Positions 46,220 to 55,076 of a stretch of 64,000 bases of DNA are shown here, one piece after another. Numbering within the stretch: position 1 is the stretch's first letter; each line of letters starts with the position of its first letter. Position numbers and translations under genes: made by a program. The DNA is from Engelhardtia mirabilis (GTDB taxonomy: Bacteria > Planctomycetota > UBA1135 > GCA-002686595): assembly GCA_007751255.1 (NCBI GenBank), contig CP036296.1:4712001-4776000 (forward strand), written 5' to 3'. Below the pieces are notes generated by a model that searched no databases, was not told the DNA's origin, and was given only the letters and a program-made list of their open reading frames with translations.

Positions 46220-47302
46220 ATGCCCCACTCCGATCTCTACGCCGTGATCATGGCCGGCGGCTCCGGCACCCGCTTCTGGCCGGCCAGCCGCACCGCCCGC
46301 CCGAAACAGTTCCTGCCGATCGCGGGGGCCCGGCCGATGCTGGCCGAGACCGCGGCGCGGATGGAGGGGCTGGTGCCCTTCGAGCGGATCCTGGTGGTCA
46401 CCGCCGCCGACCAGGCGCAACTGGTGCGCGACTGCCTGCCCGAACTGCCGGCCGAGAACCTGATCGCCGAGCCGGTGGCGCGCAACACCGCCGCCGCTGT
46501 GGCCCTCGGCGCGTTCGAAGTCGCCCGGCGCGATCCCCGCGCGGTGCAAGTCGTGCTGCCCGCGGACCACCACATCACGCCGGTGGCGGACTTCCGCGCG
46601 ACCCTGTCGGCGGGCGCCGACGAGGTACGTGAGCACGGGGGTCTGTTGACCTTCGGCATCCAGCCCGACCACCCGGCCACCGGCTACGGCTACATCGAGG
46701 TCGGCGAGGGCCTGCGCGGCAAGGGAGCCCACCGCGTGAGCGCGGTCAGCCGCTTCTTCGAGAAGCCCGACCTCGAACGGGCGCGGGAGTTCCTGGGCTC
46801 CGGTCGCTTCCTGTGGAACGCGGGCATCTTCTGCTGGCGGGTCGACACGATCCTCGAGGCCTTCGCGCGCTACATGCCGGACATGCACGCGACCCTCTCG
46901 GACGTGGCGGCCAGCGATCCGCGCATCACCGAGGTCTACCCCGGGCTCGAGTCCGCGCCGGTGGACGTGGCCATCCTCGAGCGCTCCGACCAGGTGCGCA
47001 CGATGCCGATCGCCTACACCTGGAACGACGTGGGCTCCTGGGCGGCCCTTCCGGACCTCTCGGCGGCGGACTCGGACGGGAATTGGCGCCGATTGGTGGA
47101 GGGCGCGGAGCTGATCTCGGCCGACTCGACGGGCTGCCTGGCCTATGCCGAGGAGCCCGAGTTGATCGCCCTGGTGGGCTGCGAGGACCTGGTGGTGGTG
47201 CGCTCGGGCAAGACCACCCTGGTGTGCCCGCGCGAGCGGGCCCAGGACGTCAAGTTGATCGTCGAGGCCCTGCGCGCGCGGGGCTCGAAGGAGTTCCTCT
47301 GA
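46220..47302 (+). CDS. manC: Mannose-1-phosphate guanylyltransferase
   Basis: 360 residues; makes GDP-mannose from mannose 1-phosphate and GTP. The nucleotidyltransferase signature is VIMAGGSGTRFWPASRTARPKQFLPI. Then come LIAEPVARNTAAAVALGAFE, VVLPADHHI, YGYIEVGEGLRG, FFEKPDLERAREFL and FLWNAGIFCWRVDTILEAF. The downstream isomerase half of bifunctional enzymes is absent; it is the short monofunctional form. The ATG at 46220 is preferred over a GTG at 46172. GDP-mannose would feed lipid-linked sugars or surface polymers, fitting the membrane glycosyltransferases elsewhere in the window. Confidence 0.93.
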   Translation: MPHSDLYAVIMAGGSGTRFWPASRTARPKQFLPIAGARPMLAETAARMEGLVPFERILVVTAADQAQLVRDCLPELPAENLIAEPVARNTAAAVALGAFEVARRDPRAVQVVLPADHHITPVADFRATLSAGADEVREHGGLLTFGIQPDHPATGYGYIEVGEGLRGKGAHRVSAVSRFFEKPDLERAREFLGSGRFLWNAGIFCWRVDTILEAFARYMPDMHATLSDVAASDPRITEVYPGLESAPVDVAILERSDQVRTMPIAYTWNDVGSWAALPDLSAADSDGNWRRLVEGAELISADSTGCLAYAEEPELIALVGCEDLVVVRSGKTTLVCPRERAQDVKLIVEALRARGSKEFL

Positions 47303-47340
47303 GCGCGGCCGCCCAGGGCGCCGGCCGGCGCAGCGGCGGC

Positions 47341-47793
47341 GTGCTGGCCGTGGACCACGGGGCCTCGAAGACCGGCCTCGCGGCCTGCGACGCCCTGCGA
47401 ATCACCACGCGGGTGCTGGAGACGGCGCGCCTGGACGGGGACGCCCCGGGCCTGGTCGAGCACGTGGCCGAGCTCGCCGACGAGCGCGACGCGGCCACGG
47501 TGTTGATTGGCCTACCGCGCCTGGCGAGCGGCGACGAGGGCGCGCGCGCGGTGCCCACGCGGGCCTTCGCCGGCCGCCTGGCCTCGCGCCTGGCCGATCG
47601 CCAGGTGCTGCTCTACGACGAGAGCCTGACCACCAAGGCCGCCGAAGAACGCATGCGCGACGACGACGTCCCGCGCGAACGGCGGCGCGAGCTGCGCGAC
47701 AGCTACGCAGCGTTGGTGCTGCTCGAGGACTGGCTCGAGGGCGGCGGCGTGGGCGGCGAGCGGGTGCGCGCCGACGCGGAGGCCGAGCGATGA
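47341..47793 (+). CDS. yqgF: Putative pre-16S rRNA nuclease / Holliday-junction resolvase-like YqgF
   Basis: About 150 residues from the GTG at 47341 (VLAVDHGASKTGLAACD). A CTG at 47299 overlapping the manC stop would add 14 residues. RNase-H-like fold motifs: first Asp in AVDHG, strand ATVLIGLPRLASGDEG, DESLTTKAAEERM (Glu) and C-terminal DSYAALVLLEDWLEGG (Asp). In other bacteria YqgF processes the 16S rRNA 5' end. Its stop overlaps the GMC gene start (ATGA). Confidence 0.8.
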   Translation: MLAVDHGASKTGLAACDALRITTRVLETARLDGDAPGLVEHVAELADERDAATVLIGLPRLASGDEGARAVPTRAFAGRLASRLADRQVLLYDESLTTKAAEERMRDDDVPRERRRELRDSYAALVLLEDWLEGGGVGGERVRADAEAER

Positions 47794-49466
47794 TCGTCGA
47801 CCTCGCCACGGACGATCGGCGCGAGCTGCCCGAGTACGACGTGTGCGTGATCGGCTCGGGCCCGGCGGGCGGGACCGTCGCCTCCGAGCTGGCGGACTCC
47901 GGCCTGCGCGTGTGCGTGGTCGAGAGCGGCCGCAGGAAGAACACGCGCTACGCCGACGAGCTCAAGCGCGTGGTCAGCGACGGCCTGCCGATCAAGGACT
48001 ACAGCCGCGAGCGCGTGCTCGGCGGCGCGTCGACCACCTGGGCGGGTCTCTCCGCGCCTCTCGATCCGATCGACATGCAGCGCCGCGAGTGGCTCCGCCT
48101 GGCGGGCTGGCCGATCGAGCGGGAGCAGCTCGAGCCGTACTGGGAGGCCGCCGCCGCGCGCTTCGCCTTCCCCACCGCCGAGTTCTTCGGACCGTCGGGC
48201 TTCGGACGCTTCCGCGCCGAGAGCGAGGTCCGCGCCCGGTGGGACCAGCTCGAAGAGAAGGTCTTCCTGGCCCTCGACCCACCCCAGCGTTTCGGCAAGT
48301 TGCTGCGCTCGATCTACGAGAGCGAGCGGGTCGACCTGTACCTGGACGCCAGCGTCTCGCGCCTGGCCGCCGGCGGCGACGGCCCGCGGGTGACCCACGC
48401 GGAGCTGCGCCCCTCCGACGGCCGCACCCTCCTTCTGCGCGCGAAGCGCTTCGTGGTGGCCTGCGGCGGGATCGAGAACGCGCGGCTGCTGCTGCTCTCG
48501 ACGGACCTGCACCCGGCGGGCCTGGGCAACGACCGAGATCAGGTCGGGCGCTGCCTGATGAACCATCCGAAGAACTACCACGGCATGCTGCACCTGCGCG
48601 CGCCGGTGAAGCGCGCCGCGTACTTCTTCGGCTGCCTGTTCGAGGGCTTCGCCGGCTACGCGGGCCTGCGCCTGACCGAAGACGAGCAGCGCCGGCGCGG
48701 CCTGCTCAACAGCTACGTGCGCTTCGAGCCCATGTTCCCCTGGTCGGGCAACGACGGGGTCGAGTCGGCGGTGCTCCTCGCCAAGCGCAGCGCGGGCCTG
48801 CTGCAGGCCTGGAAGCGGCGCCAGAAGGGTCCCGTCGAGCTGCGCGACTACTCGGAGACGGGCGACGACTCCGACCTGCAGAACGCGCGCAAGGGCCTGG
48901 CTGGCTGGGCCGGCGTCGGTTGGAACGTGGTGCGCCACTCCCCCAGCGTGGCCAACTACACCTTCCACCGCCTGAGCAAGGCCGCCCCCGCCATCCGCCG
49001 CGTGCGGCTGCGGAACTTCATGGAGATGGAGCCCGATCCCCAGAACCGCGTGACCCTCGCCGAGGAGCGCGACGCGGCCGGCAACCCGATCCCGCGCGTG
49101 GCCCACCGCTGCACGGAGCTGGACCAGCGCTCGCTGGTGGAGCTGCACCGAGTCCTGGCCGACGAGCTCGAGCGCAGCGGCGTCGGCCACCTCGAGACGA
49201 CCCTCGCCGACGAGACCGAGTGGCCCATCACCCAGGACGCCTCGCACCACATCGGCACCACGCGCATGGGCACGGACCCCTCGAGCTCCGTGGTCGACGC
49301 GAACCAGCGCGTGCACGGCGTCGACAACGTCTACCTGGCCGGCGCCTCGGTCTTCCCCACCAGCGGCTGCGCCAACCCGACCTTCACCATCGTGGCCCTG
49401 TCGATCCGCCTGGCCGAGCACCTGCGCTCGAGCCTCGCAAGCCCCCGGGAGGTGGCACGCCCGTGA
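47790..49466 (+). CDS. GMC-family FAD-dependent oxidoreductase
   Basis: 558 residues. The FAD-binding Rossmann motif is CVIGSGPAGGTVASELADSGLRVCVVESG (about 20-48), then GGASTTWAGLSAPLDPID, a middle substrate domain, and the GMC C-terminal part with SHHIGTTRMGTDPSSSVVDANQRVHGVDNVYLAGASVFPTSG and ANPTFTIVALSIRLAEHL. It resembles glucose/choline or sugar 3-dehydrogenase-type flavoenzymes; the substrate cannot be told. No signal peptide is seen. It overlaps yqgF before and the Gfo/Idh gene after, so it is translationally coupled to both. Confidence 0.9.
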   Translation: MIVDLATDDRRELPEYDVCVIGSGPAGGTVASELADSGLRVCVVESGRRKNTRYADELKRVVSDGLPIKDYSRERVLGGASTTWAGLSAPLDPIDMQRREWLRLAGWPIEREQLEPYWEAAAARFAFPTAEFFGPSGFGRFRAESEVRARWDQLEEKVFLALDPPQRFGKLLRSIYESERVDLYLDASVSRLAAGGDGPRVTHAELRPSDGRTLLLRAKRFVVACGGIENARLLLLSTDLHPAGLGNDRDQVGRCLMNHPKNYHGMLHLRAPVKRAAYFFGCLFEGFAGYAGLRLTEDEQRRRGLLNSYVRFEPMFPWSGNDGVESAVLLAKRSAGLLQAWKRRQKGPVELRDYSETGDDSDLQNARKGLAGWAGVGWNVVRHSPSVANYTFHRLSKAAPAIRRVRLRNFMEMEPDPQNRVTLAEERDAAGNPIPRVAHRCTELDQRSLVELHRVLADELERSGVGHLETTLADETEWPITQDASHHIGTTRMGTDPSSSVVDANQRVHGVDNVYLAGASVFPTSGCANPTFTIVALSIRLAEHLRSSLASPREVARP

Positions 49467-50524
49467 CCCGCAGCCGCATCGCGATCGTCGGCGCCGGACA
49501 GCGGGTGGTACAGACCGCCCTGCCGGTGCTGCGTACCCTGACCGCCGAGTTCGAACTCGCGGGCATCTTCTCGCGCACGCCGCGCACCCTCGAAGCCGCC
49601 GGCGCCAGGCACGAGGTCGAGCCCCTCGAGAAGCTCGACGCGGCGCGGGTGCGCGAGCTCGACGCCCTCTACGTCGTCGTCGCCAAGTCGGCCGTGCCCG
49701 ACGTGATCGAGCGCCTGGCCGGGCTCGAGCCGCGCAACGTCGACCTGTTGATCGAGACGCCGGTGATGCTGCCCAAGCACCTGCACCGCGCCGGGGCCCT
49801 GGGCGCCTTCCGCACCGCGTCGGTGACCGAGGACTGCCTGACCCTGCCCTTCGTCGAGGCCATCGGAGACTGCGTCCGCACGGGCGCCATCGGCGAGCTG
49901 CGCTCGGCGGTGCTGTCCCACGCCGCCTACGCCTACCACGGCATCGCGACCTTCAAAGCCCTGCTCGGCGCCCGCCACGTGGTCTCCGCCCGCCGCCGCC
50001 ACCTGGGCGGCCCCTTCCACCTGCGCGAGTACAGCTTCGACCGCGGCCTGCGCGGCGTCGCCATCGATCCCCGCGACTACTCCGCCGGCCGCGTGATGGT
50101 CGTCGGCAGCCGCGGCAGCATCGCCGATCACGCGCACCGTGAGGACGGCCACATCGAGCTCGAGACCCTGCGCGAGGGCTCGCGCTGCGCCGGCTTCAAG
50201 GTCGGCGACGCGGTGCGCCGCCTGAACGACGCCGAGCAGGACTTGATGGGCGAACCGCGCCCCGGTGACGGCGTGTGGGTCTGGATGGACGGCTGCAAGC
50301 GCGTCGGCTTCCGACAGCTCCTGCTGGGCCTGTGCCGCAGCGTGCCGGCGTATCCGGTGCAGAACGCCCTCGAAGACGCCCTGGTGGACTACCACCTGGA
50401 GAAGTTCGGCGGCTACGTCCGCAACCCCCTGACCTCCGCCGGCGGCCTGGTCGTCGGCACGATCCTGCGCAGCGTCCGGCCCCGCCCCCGCGAATGGCCG
50501 GGGCCGGTGGGCGGCGGGCGGTGA
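49463..50524 (+). CDS. Gfo/Idh/MocA-family oxidoreductase
   Basis: 353 residues from a GTG overlapping the GMC stop (GTGA). The N-terminal Rossmann fold reads RIAIVGAGQRVVQTALPVLRTL, followed by LAGIFSRTPRTLEAAGA, ALYVVVAKSAVPDVIERLAG and LLIETPVML. The last sits where E-K-P is normally found, so the usual catalytic Lys is replaced by Thr (ETP). The C-terminal beta domain follows. Coupling to a GMC flavoenzyme suggests the two act on one sugar or cyclitol substrate; this is inference. It ends the operon. Confidence 0.78.
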   Translation: MTRSRIAIVGAGQRVVQTALPVLRTLTAEFELAGIFSRTPRTLEAAGARHEVEPLEKLDAARVRELDALYVVVAKSAVPDVIERLAGLEPRNVDLLIETPVMLPKHLHRAGALGAFRTASVTEDCLTLPFVEAIGDCVRTGAIGELRSAVLSHAAYAYHGIATFKALLGARHVVSARRRHLGGPFHLREYSFDRGLRGVAIDPRDYSAGRVMVVGSRGSIADHAHREDGHIELETLREGSRCAGFKVGDAVRRLNDAEQDLMGEPRPGDGVWVWMDGCKRVGFRQLLLGLCRSVPAYPVQNALEDALVDYHLEKFGGYVRNPLTSAGGLVVGTILRSVRPRPREWPGPVGGGR

Positions 50525-50935
50525 GGCGGAACGCCAGAGGACGGCAGCAGTCCTTCGCCGGTTCGCAACCGCTACCCTCCCCGGCTTCCAGCTACGCCCC
50601 CCTCGGGCCGAGAACCCGACCAGGATGACCCTTGGGGTCGACCCTGGAGTGGCCCGCGTTCGCGCCCCCGTGACTCTCCACGGGGCCGAGCGACTCGCCT
50701 GCCGGCTCCTCGGAGCAGGGACCTAACTTGGGGCGGGGTGGCGGCGCGAACGAAGGCAACCGGTTCAGACTCCACTCAGAGCGACTGGTTCGATGGCAAC
50801 GAGCCACTGGACGGGCCAACAGAGCAAGCCGCTCGCCTATCGCCACTCCACCGCGTCGACTCCTGCGCCAATGGAACTCCCCTTGAGCGCATCGACGGGA
50901 GCGACTCACTCTCTCCCCGAGTCATGACGAGGCCG
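50525..50935. other. Intergenic region with one possible 33-codon ORF
   Basis: 411 bp between the Gfo/Idh gene and a convergent exported-protein gene. The only candidate is ATG 50625 to TAA 50726 (33 codons, MTLGVDPGVARVR...), with a TACCCT box at 50573-50578 upstream. It matches nothing I recognise and is not called as a gene. Confidence 0.35.
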
Positions 50936-51766
50936 TCACGAACCGAAGGTGCCTTCCAGTTGAAGCCGAGTCTCAGGCCGCCCAGTGGAACTGTCGAGGA
51001 GCACGACCACTTGAACCACCGTCCCAGCAGCCACGGACGAGTAGGGAGCGATCGTAAAGGTGCTGCCAGAGACCGCGATGGACGATGAGACTGGGGTTCC
51101 GTCCGTGGTCTGCAACTCGACGTCGACCAGATTTCGCGCCCCACCATTGGGGAACGAGAGTTCGCCGTCGATCTGCACGAGATCCCGGCTGCTGTCGTCG
51201 TTCCTGACGAACGCAACCCCGCCTGCATGGTCCATGAACGCGATCGCGGTCCGCTGAAGGTCTCGGCTCTCCTCGAGTTCGAAGAGAGGAAAGACATTGA
51301 CCTCGACGCTACCGCTGTTGATCGATTCAGACCGGGACGGCGTCGCGTAGATCTCGATATTCTTGCCGGAACCATCCGGGGCGATGTCGTCGATCTCGAG
51401 CTCCATCGATTCGTCGGGACCTACACTCTCGCCGAAGCTGACATTGAAGGAGCTGCTCCCCGACGAGGCCCCCGACGACGTCCCGTCGACTGTTACACCC
51501 CCGGCTGTCGCATTGGTCACGTCGATCGTGACGTCGGTCATCGAGGCCCCAGCGGGCAGCTTGTTGTAGAGCGTTCCCGCAGCGTCTGGCCCCGACCCCG
51601 TGACACCGCCGGGGGTCAGTGTGTCGACTTTGTCGCTGCCACCATCGAGATTCTTGGTCCCGAGCGGGATCGTTCCGAAGATGCCTCGACTCTCGGCCAG
51701 TGCCAATGCGGCGCAGCCAACGACTGCGAGCGATGCCCAGGCGGCCCGGTACTTTCCGTTCTTCAT
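50936..51766 (-). CDS. Exported protein of unknown function
   Basis: 276 residues from the ATG at 51766; the frame is open further upstream but that part includes a homopolymer and reads as noncoding. The signal peptide (MKNGKYRAAWASLAVVGCAALALA-ES) is good. The mature protein is acidic, rich in Ser, Gly, Thr, Val and Asp, without Cys, and looks like a beta-sandwich surface protein. I recognise no domain. Base composition is less GC-rich than the core genes. A 15-C tract lies 141 bp upstream of the start. Confidence 0.6.
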   Translation of the reverse strand: MKNGKYRAAWASLAVVGCAALALAESRGIFGTIPLGTKNLDGGSDKVDTLTPGGVTGSGPDAAGTLYNKLPAGASMTDVTIDVTNATAGGVTVDGTSSGASSGSSSFNVSFGESVGPDESMELEIDDIAPDGSGKNIEIYATPSRSESINSGSVEVNVFPLFELEESRDLQRTAIAFMDHAGGVAFVRNDDSSRDLVQIDGELSFPNGGARNLVDVELQTTDGTPVSSSIAVSGSTFTIAPYSSVAAGTVVQVVVLLDSSTGRPETRLQLEGTFGS

Positions 51767-52155
51767 GCTTCGTCTGTTCCTCGCGTCCTTATCACCGACA
51801 TCAAATTGATTCTGCCGAGTCCGGCGGCAAGACCGTCGCCCAGCGTAGTCGCAGAAACGGATCTGTCGGATCGATCGGCGGAACTTAACTGAAAACCTGT
51901 AGCCCAGCCCCCCCCCCCCCCCGTCGCCCCAAACCATTGCCGGATAACCCGTTAGCCAGGACCACCCAATTGTCTTCCAGATGGCGCGTCGGTCGCGCTC
52001 GCACAGGAGAGAGGACACTCGGATCTTCGGGCGGGTCAATCGCGTCGATGAGCGGATTGTGAGCGATCCGGCCGTTCAGAGCGCGTCAAGCGTGGGGCTG
52101 GAGACACCGCGCGAACCTGAACGGGCCGCCGATGATGCAGGGGCTGAGGCAACAA
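51767..52155. other. Intergenic region containing a C15 homopolymer
   Basis: 389 bp with no supported gene, between the exported-protein gene and the 3' end of the HEAT/PQQ gene, both on the minus strand. It must hold the promoter of the former. Confidence 0.5.
51908..51922. repeat. Homopolymeric C15 tract
   Basis: Fifteen consecutive C (G on the strand of the downstream exported gene) at 141 bp from its start codon. It is by far the longest mononucleotide run I see in the window. Length could be affected by sequencing error. Confidence 0.9.
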
Positions 52156-53871
52156 TCAGCAGTCCGACGCCTTCGGGGTCAGCGTGATCACATCGACCTG
52201 AGCCCCACGCATCACGGCGAGTGCCAGACGAGAGTCTCCGAATCGCCCGGCTGAGACCATCCGCACATGCCCAGCGGACTGCACGAGCCGCGCCACGATC
52301 TCGGGTGGGGTTCCACTCGGCAAGTCCAGAGGCTCTGTGGGGCCCAACTCGAGGCGCGCCATCAGCGCACCCTTGTCATCGACAACGACCTGCTCGCCCG
52401 ACTCGAGCCCGACGACGGCGAGTGGACCCAGAGGAGTGTCCTCCAGAAGCGTTAGCCGCGAGACTCGCTCGGGAAGGTCGACACACCACCGCTCTTCCCC
52501 GGTCGAGGTCAGGCGGACCAAGACAAAGCTCTTGCCCTCTGAGGTGCCCGCCACCACGAGTGCCGCTCGTCCATCGACGTCAGGATAGAGAAGGACATCG
52601 GCGGCATACATCCGGTCTTCTAGCCAGCGTTCTGCCAGAGCCGTGTCCGGAGGGAATGTGCGATGGACATGCAGTCGTCCGAAGCACTCGACGAGCAGCC
52701 CCGGAAGCCGCTCATGCGTGTGAATGCCATAGCGCCCCCATAGCTGATCCGATCGCCAACGCTCTCGTCCCTCGAGGTCGACGCAGACGATGCCGCGGGC
52801 ACTTTCGGGCGAAAGGGCAACTCCGCCGAGGAGAACTCCGCCCTCCCCTTCCGGAGTGCGGCACCGCATCGGAGGCAAGAAGGTGTGGTTGCCGTTGTCA
52901 AGCGCCCAACGGACAGCTCCTCCGGCGTCGATGCACGCGAGCCGATTCGGACCGCTGTGTTGCAGCCCGAGTCCGACCAAGAGCAGGAAGCGACCATCCT
53001 CGGCTGGGATCGACCAAGCGTTCTGAGCCAGGCCCGTGGACCTCGTCCGATCGCCGAACTCGACCGGATCGGGCAAGGGCACGGAATCGAGCAGGACACC
53101 GTCGTGGTCCCGCAGCTCCACCTTGCTCCCGAGACCAAGCAGCAGACCCACTCGGCCATCGAACCAGCGCCCGAATGAGGCGAATGTGGGCTGCGGAGCG
53201 AGGGGCCCAATCGGTGAGAGGAATCTCGGTGTCAGCACCCGTGCGCTTCCAAACTCCAGCATCTCCGATCGATCCGCCGTCGGCCGAAGCGGGTCTGGCC
53301 GCGCGATGCACGGTTCGCCGGTCAGCTTCGAAAGGGCGTCGGCTGCAGCCCTGCGAAGCGACCCACGATCGCTCGTCAACAGCTCGCGCGCCGGTCCCAC
53401 CGCGTCCTGTATTCCGGCGTCGGCGGCGAACTGAAGCGCCCTTTCTTGGGCGAACCAGCCTCCCCCTCCGAACTGCGACATGACGAACCGAGGCCAGCGG
53501 GGGTCGTCCGCGATCGCGCGCTCGACGACCGACCGCGGATTCTCGAGATCGGCTACCAGGTCACCGAGAGCGGGCGTGAACGCCAGTGTCACGAAGAAGT
53601 CGCGACTCCGAATGCTCCCGTACCCTTCGAGGACATCCAAGATGACCTTGGCGGCGTCCGCCGCGCCGGTCTCGAAGAGCGCCGCCTGGAACTGGATCGT
53701 GTTCGATCGGGCCTCAGGACGCAGCATTAGCGCTTGAATCGCCGGGAGCGCCAGCTCCCCCCAAGCTCTCAACTGCTGGCGAGATGCCTCAGCCCTGGGG
53801 CCGAGGCCGACGCAGGACTCGACCGCACGGGCGACTTCCTCGAGTCCGGCTTTCCCCTGTTCGTGATCCAT
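52156..53871 (-). CDS. HEAT-repeat/PQQ-like beta-propeller protein
   Basis: About 571 residues from the ATG at 53871; a GTG at 53895 would add eight. Residues 1-175 are helical with HEAT-like pairs (AIQALMLRPEARSN, FAQERALQFAADAGIQDAVGPARELL). Residues 230-571 show propeller-type strand repeats, each with a W- or R-containing motif near GGAVRWALDNGNH, CVDLEGRERWRSD, TSTGEERWCVDLPER and DDKGALMARL, the PQQ-blade pattern. No signal peptide is visible, so it may be cytoplasmic. The ligand is unknown. GC content is below the core average. Confidence 0.65.
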   Translation of the reverse strand: MDHEQGKAGLEEVARAVESCVGLGPRAEASRQQLRAWGELALPAIQALMLRPEARSNTIQFQAALFETGAADAAKVILDVLEGYGSIRSRDFFVTLAFTPALGDLVADLENPRSVVERAIADDPRWPRFVMSQFGGGGWFAQERALQFAADAGIQDAVGPARELLTSDRGSLRRAAADALSKLTGEPCIARPDPLRPTADRSEMLEFGSARVLTPRFLSPIGPLAPQPTFASFGRWFDGRVGLLLGLGSKVELRDHDGVLLDSVPLPDPVEFGDRTRSTGLAQNAWSIPAEDGRFLLLVGLGLQHSGPNRLACIDAGGAVRWALDNGNHTFLPPMRCRTPEGEGGVLLGGVALSPESARGIVCVDLEGRERWRSDQLWGRYGIHTHERLPGLLVECFGRLHVHRTFPPDTALAERWLEDRMYAADVLLYPDVDGRAALVVAGTSEGKSFVLVRLTSTGEERWCVDLPERVSRLTLLEDTPLGPLAVVGLESGEQVVVDDKGALMARLELGPTEPLDLPSGTPPEIVARLVQSAGHVRMVSAGRFGDSRLALAVMRGAQVDVITLTPKASDC

Positions 53872-54452
53872 GTAAGTCCTCAAAGCAGCAGTCACAACAC
53901 CGGTTTGTCGCCCACTGATCGCGGCCGCGACGATCCATTCCCTCGCTGTTGGTCTCTACCCCGCCAGCTGTCAGTCATCGACCCCCTTTGGCCTTCACTG
54001 TCGGGATCGAGGCTAACGGGTGCCGACTGGGCGAGGGACGCCGTCCACTCGAGAATCTCGAGTCGCCGCATCCGACGGCTCGCCTATCCCGACGACGGCG
54101 CCGGCGCCCCGCACTCGCGCCCGAACTTCCGCCCGCAGCGCAGCCGGCAGAGCTTGCAGGAGGCCGAGAGGACCTCGATGCTCGCAGCGGACCGCCGCAT
54201 CGAGCACGGGTGGACGGAGGTCCTGCGACGCAGGGAATCGAGACTCTGGCGGGGGGTGAGGTCCAGGCGCTCGATCAGTTCGGTGTTGCTCGACCAGCGC
54301 CCAATCCTCTCGTCCTCCCGATCCCAGGGTCGGTGTGGTGAGGTCGGCCCGCCTGAGCGGAATCGGGGGTGCGCGAGTGCACCCGTCCCCGGAGCGCGAG
54401 ACTGGATTAGATTCCCACGGCTTCCGATCTGCCGATCTGAACCGCGCGCCAG
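53872..54452. other. Region without a convincing gene
   Basis: About 580 bp. Open frames exist on both strands (for example minus 54084-54473, with a Cys-containing end CKLCRLRCGRKFG) but their composition resembles chance GC-rich translation and none has a signal peptide, domain or promoter. It may contain decayed genes. Confidence 0.4.
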
Positions 54453-54890
54453 ATGCAACTTCAGACACGTCAACTCATCGCGGCGATAGCCGTCGTCGTC
54501 CTGGCATCAGGGGTCTACTGGACCCAGGTACGGAGCGGCGGCTCGGGTAAGGGGATCGGGTCGGTTGGCAAGGTAGCGATGGAGACGCCCCCCGAGGGGG
54601 GAGTGCTCATCCCTGAGACCGCACCGTTGTCGTCGGGAAGGTCGAGAGAGACCGGATCGGTCGGGGGAGCGAGTCGGCGGCAAGAGTCCCTTCCAGCGGT
54701 ACGAACCGAGGTAGCGGTGAGCTTCGACTTCACCCCCGAGGATGGGCTCCTGCGGCCCGAGCTACCGCCGACCGCACAATCCATGGGGTCGAGGACCACC
54801 TCGGCGCGGGTGCAGCCTGCGGCCGCACGGTCCGACCTCGCGGTCGCGCGACCGTCGATCGCCGGAGAACGGGCGCTGGCGCGGTCTTGA
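54453..54890 (+). CDS. Small membrane-anchored protein, possibly frameshifted at its 3' end
   Basis: 145 residues: one N-terminal transmembrane helix (about 7-24, LIAAIAVVVLASGVYW) followed by a disordered Gly/Pro/Ser-rich tail. After the TGA at 54888-54890 the +1 frame reads on as a coding-like stretch (PLTLGLEGLDLLLIPP ... DWIVRVGE) to a TAG at 55024-55026. The intact gene may therefore have been about 190 residues, broken by a one-base shift near 54883-54890 (or a sequencing error). Family unknown. Confidence 0.45.
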   Translation: MQLQTRQLIAAIAVVVLASGVYWTQVRSGGSGKGIGSVGKVAMETPPEGGVLIPETAPLSSGRSRETGSVGGASRRQESLPAVRTEVAVSFDFTPEDGLLRPELPPTAQSMGSRTTSARVQPAAARSDLAVARPSIAGERALARS

Positions 54891-55076
54891 GCTCCGGCCC
54901 TTGACGCTGGGCCTCGAGGGCCTGGATCTACTCTTGATCCCACCGCACCGGGCCCTTCCGAACGGGCTCATCGTCGAACTCTCGGGCGCCCAGGCACCCG
55001 ATTGGATCGTCCGCGTCGGAGAGTAGTTAGGCTCTGGGGCCGGCTGCGACCGATGCTCGGTCCCCGGAAACCACCC

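Noticed and set aside
50625-50726. 33-codon ORF after the Gfo/Idh gene
   Set aside because: It has an ATG and an upstream TAnnnT box, but it is short, unmatched and lies in a gap with no other support.
54013-54473. Two overlapping minus-strand frames upstream of the HEAT/PQQ gene
   Set aside because: No domain, signal peptide or promoter-like box. They conflict with each other and with the plus-strand membrane protein start. A decayed gene cannot be excluded.
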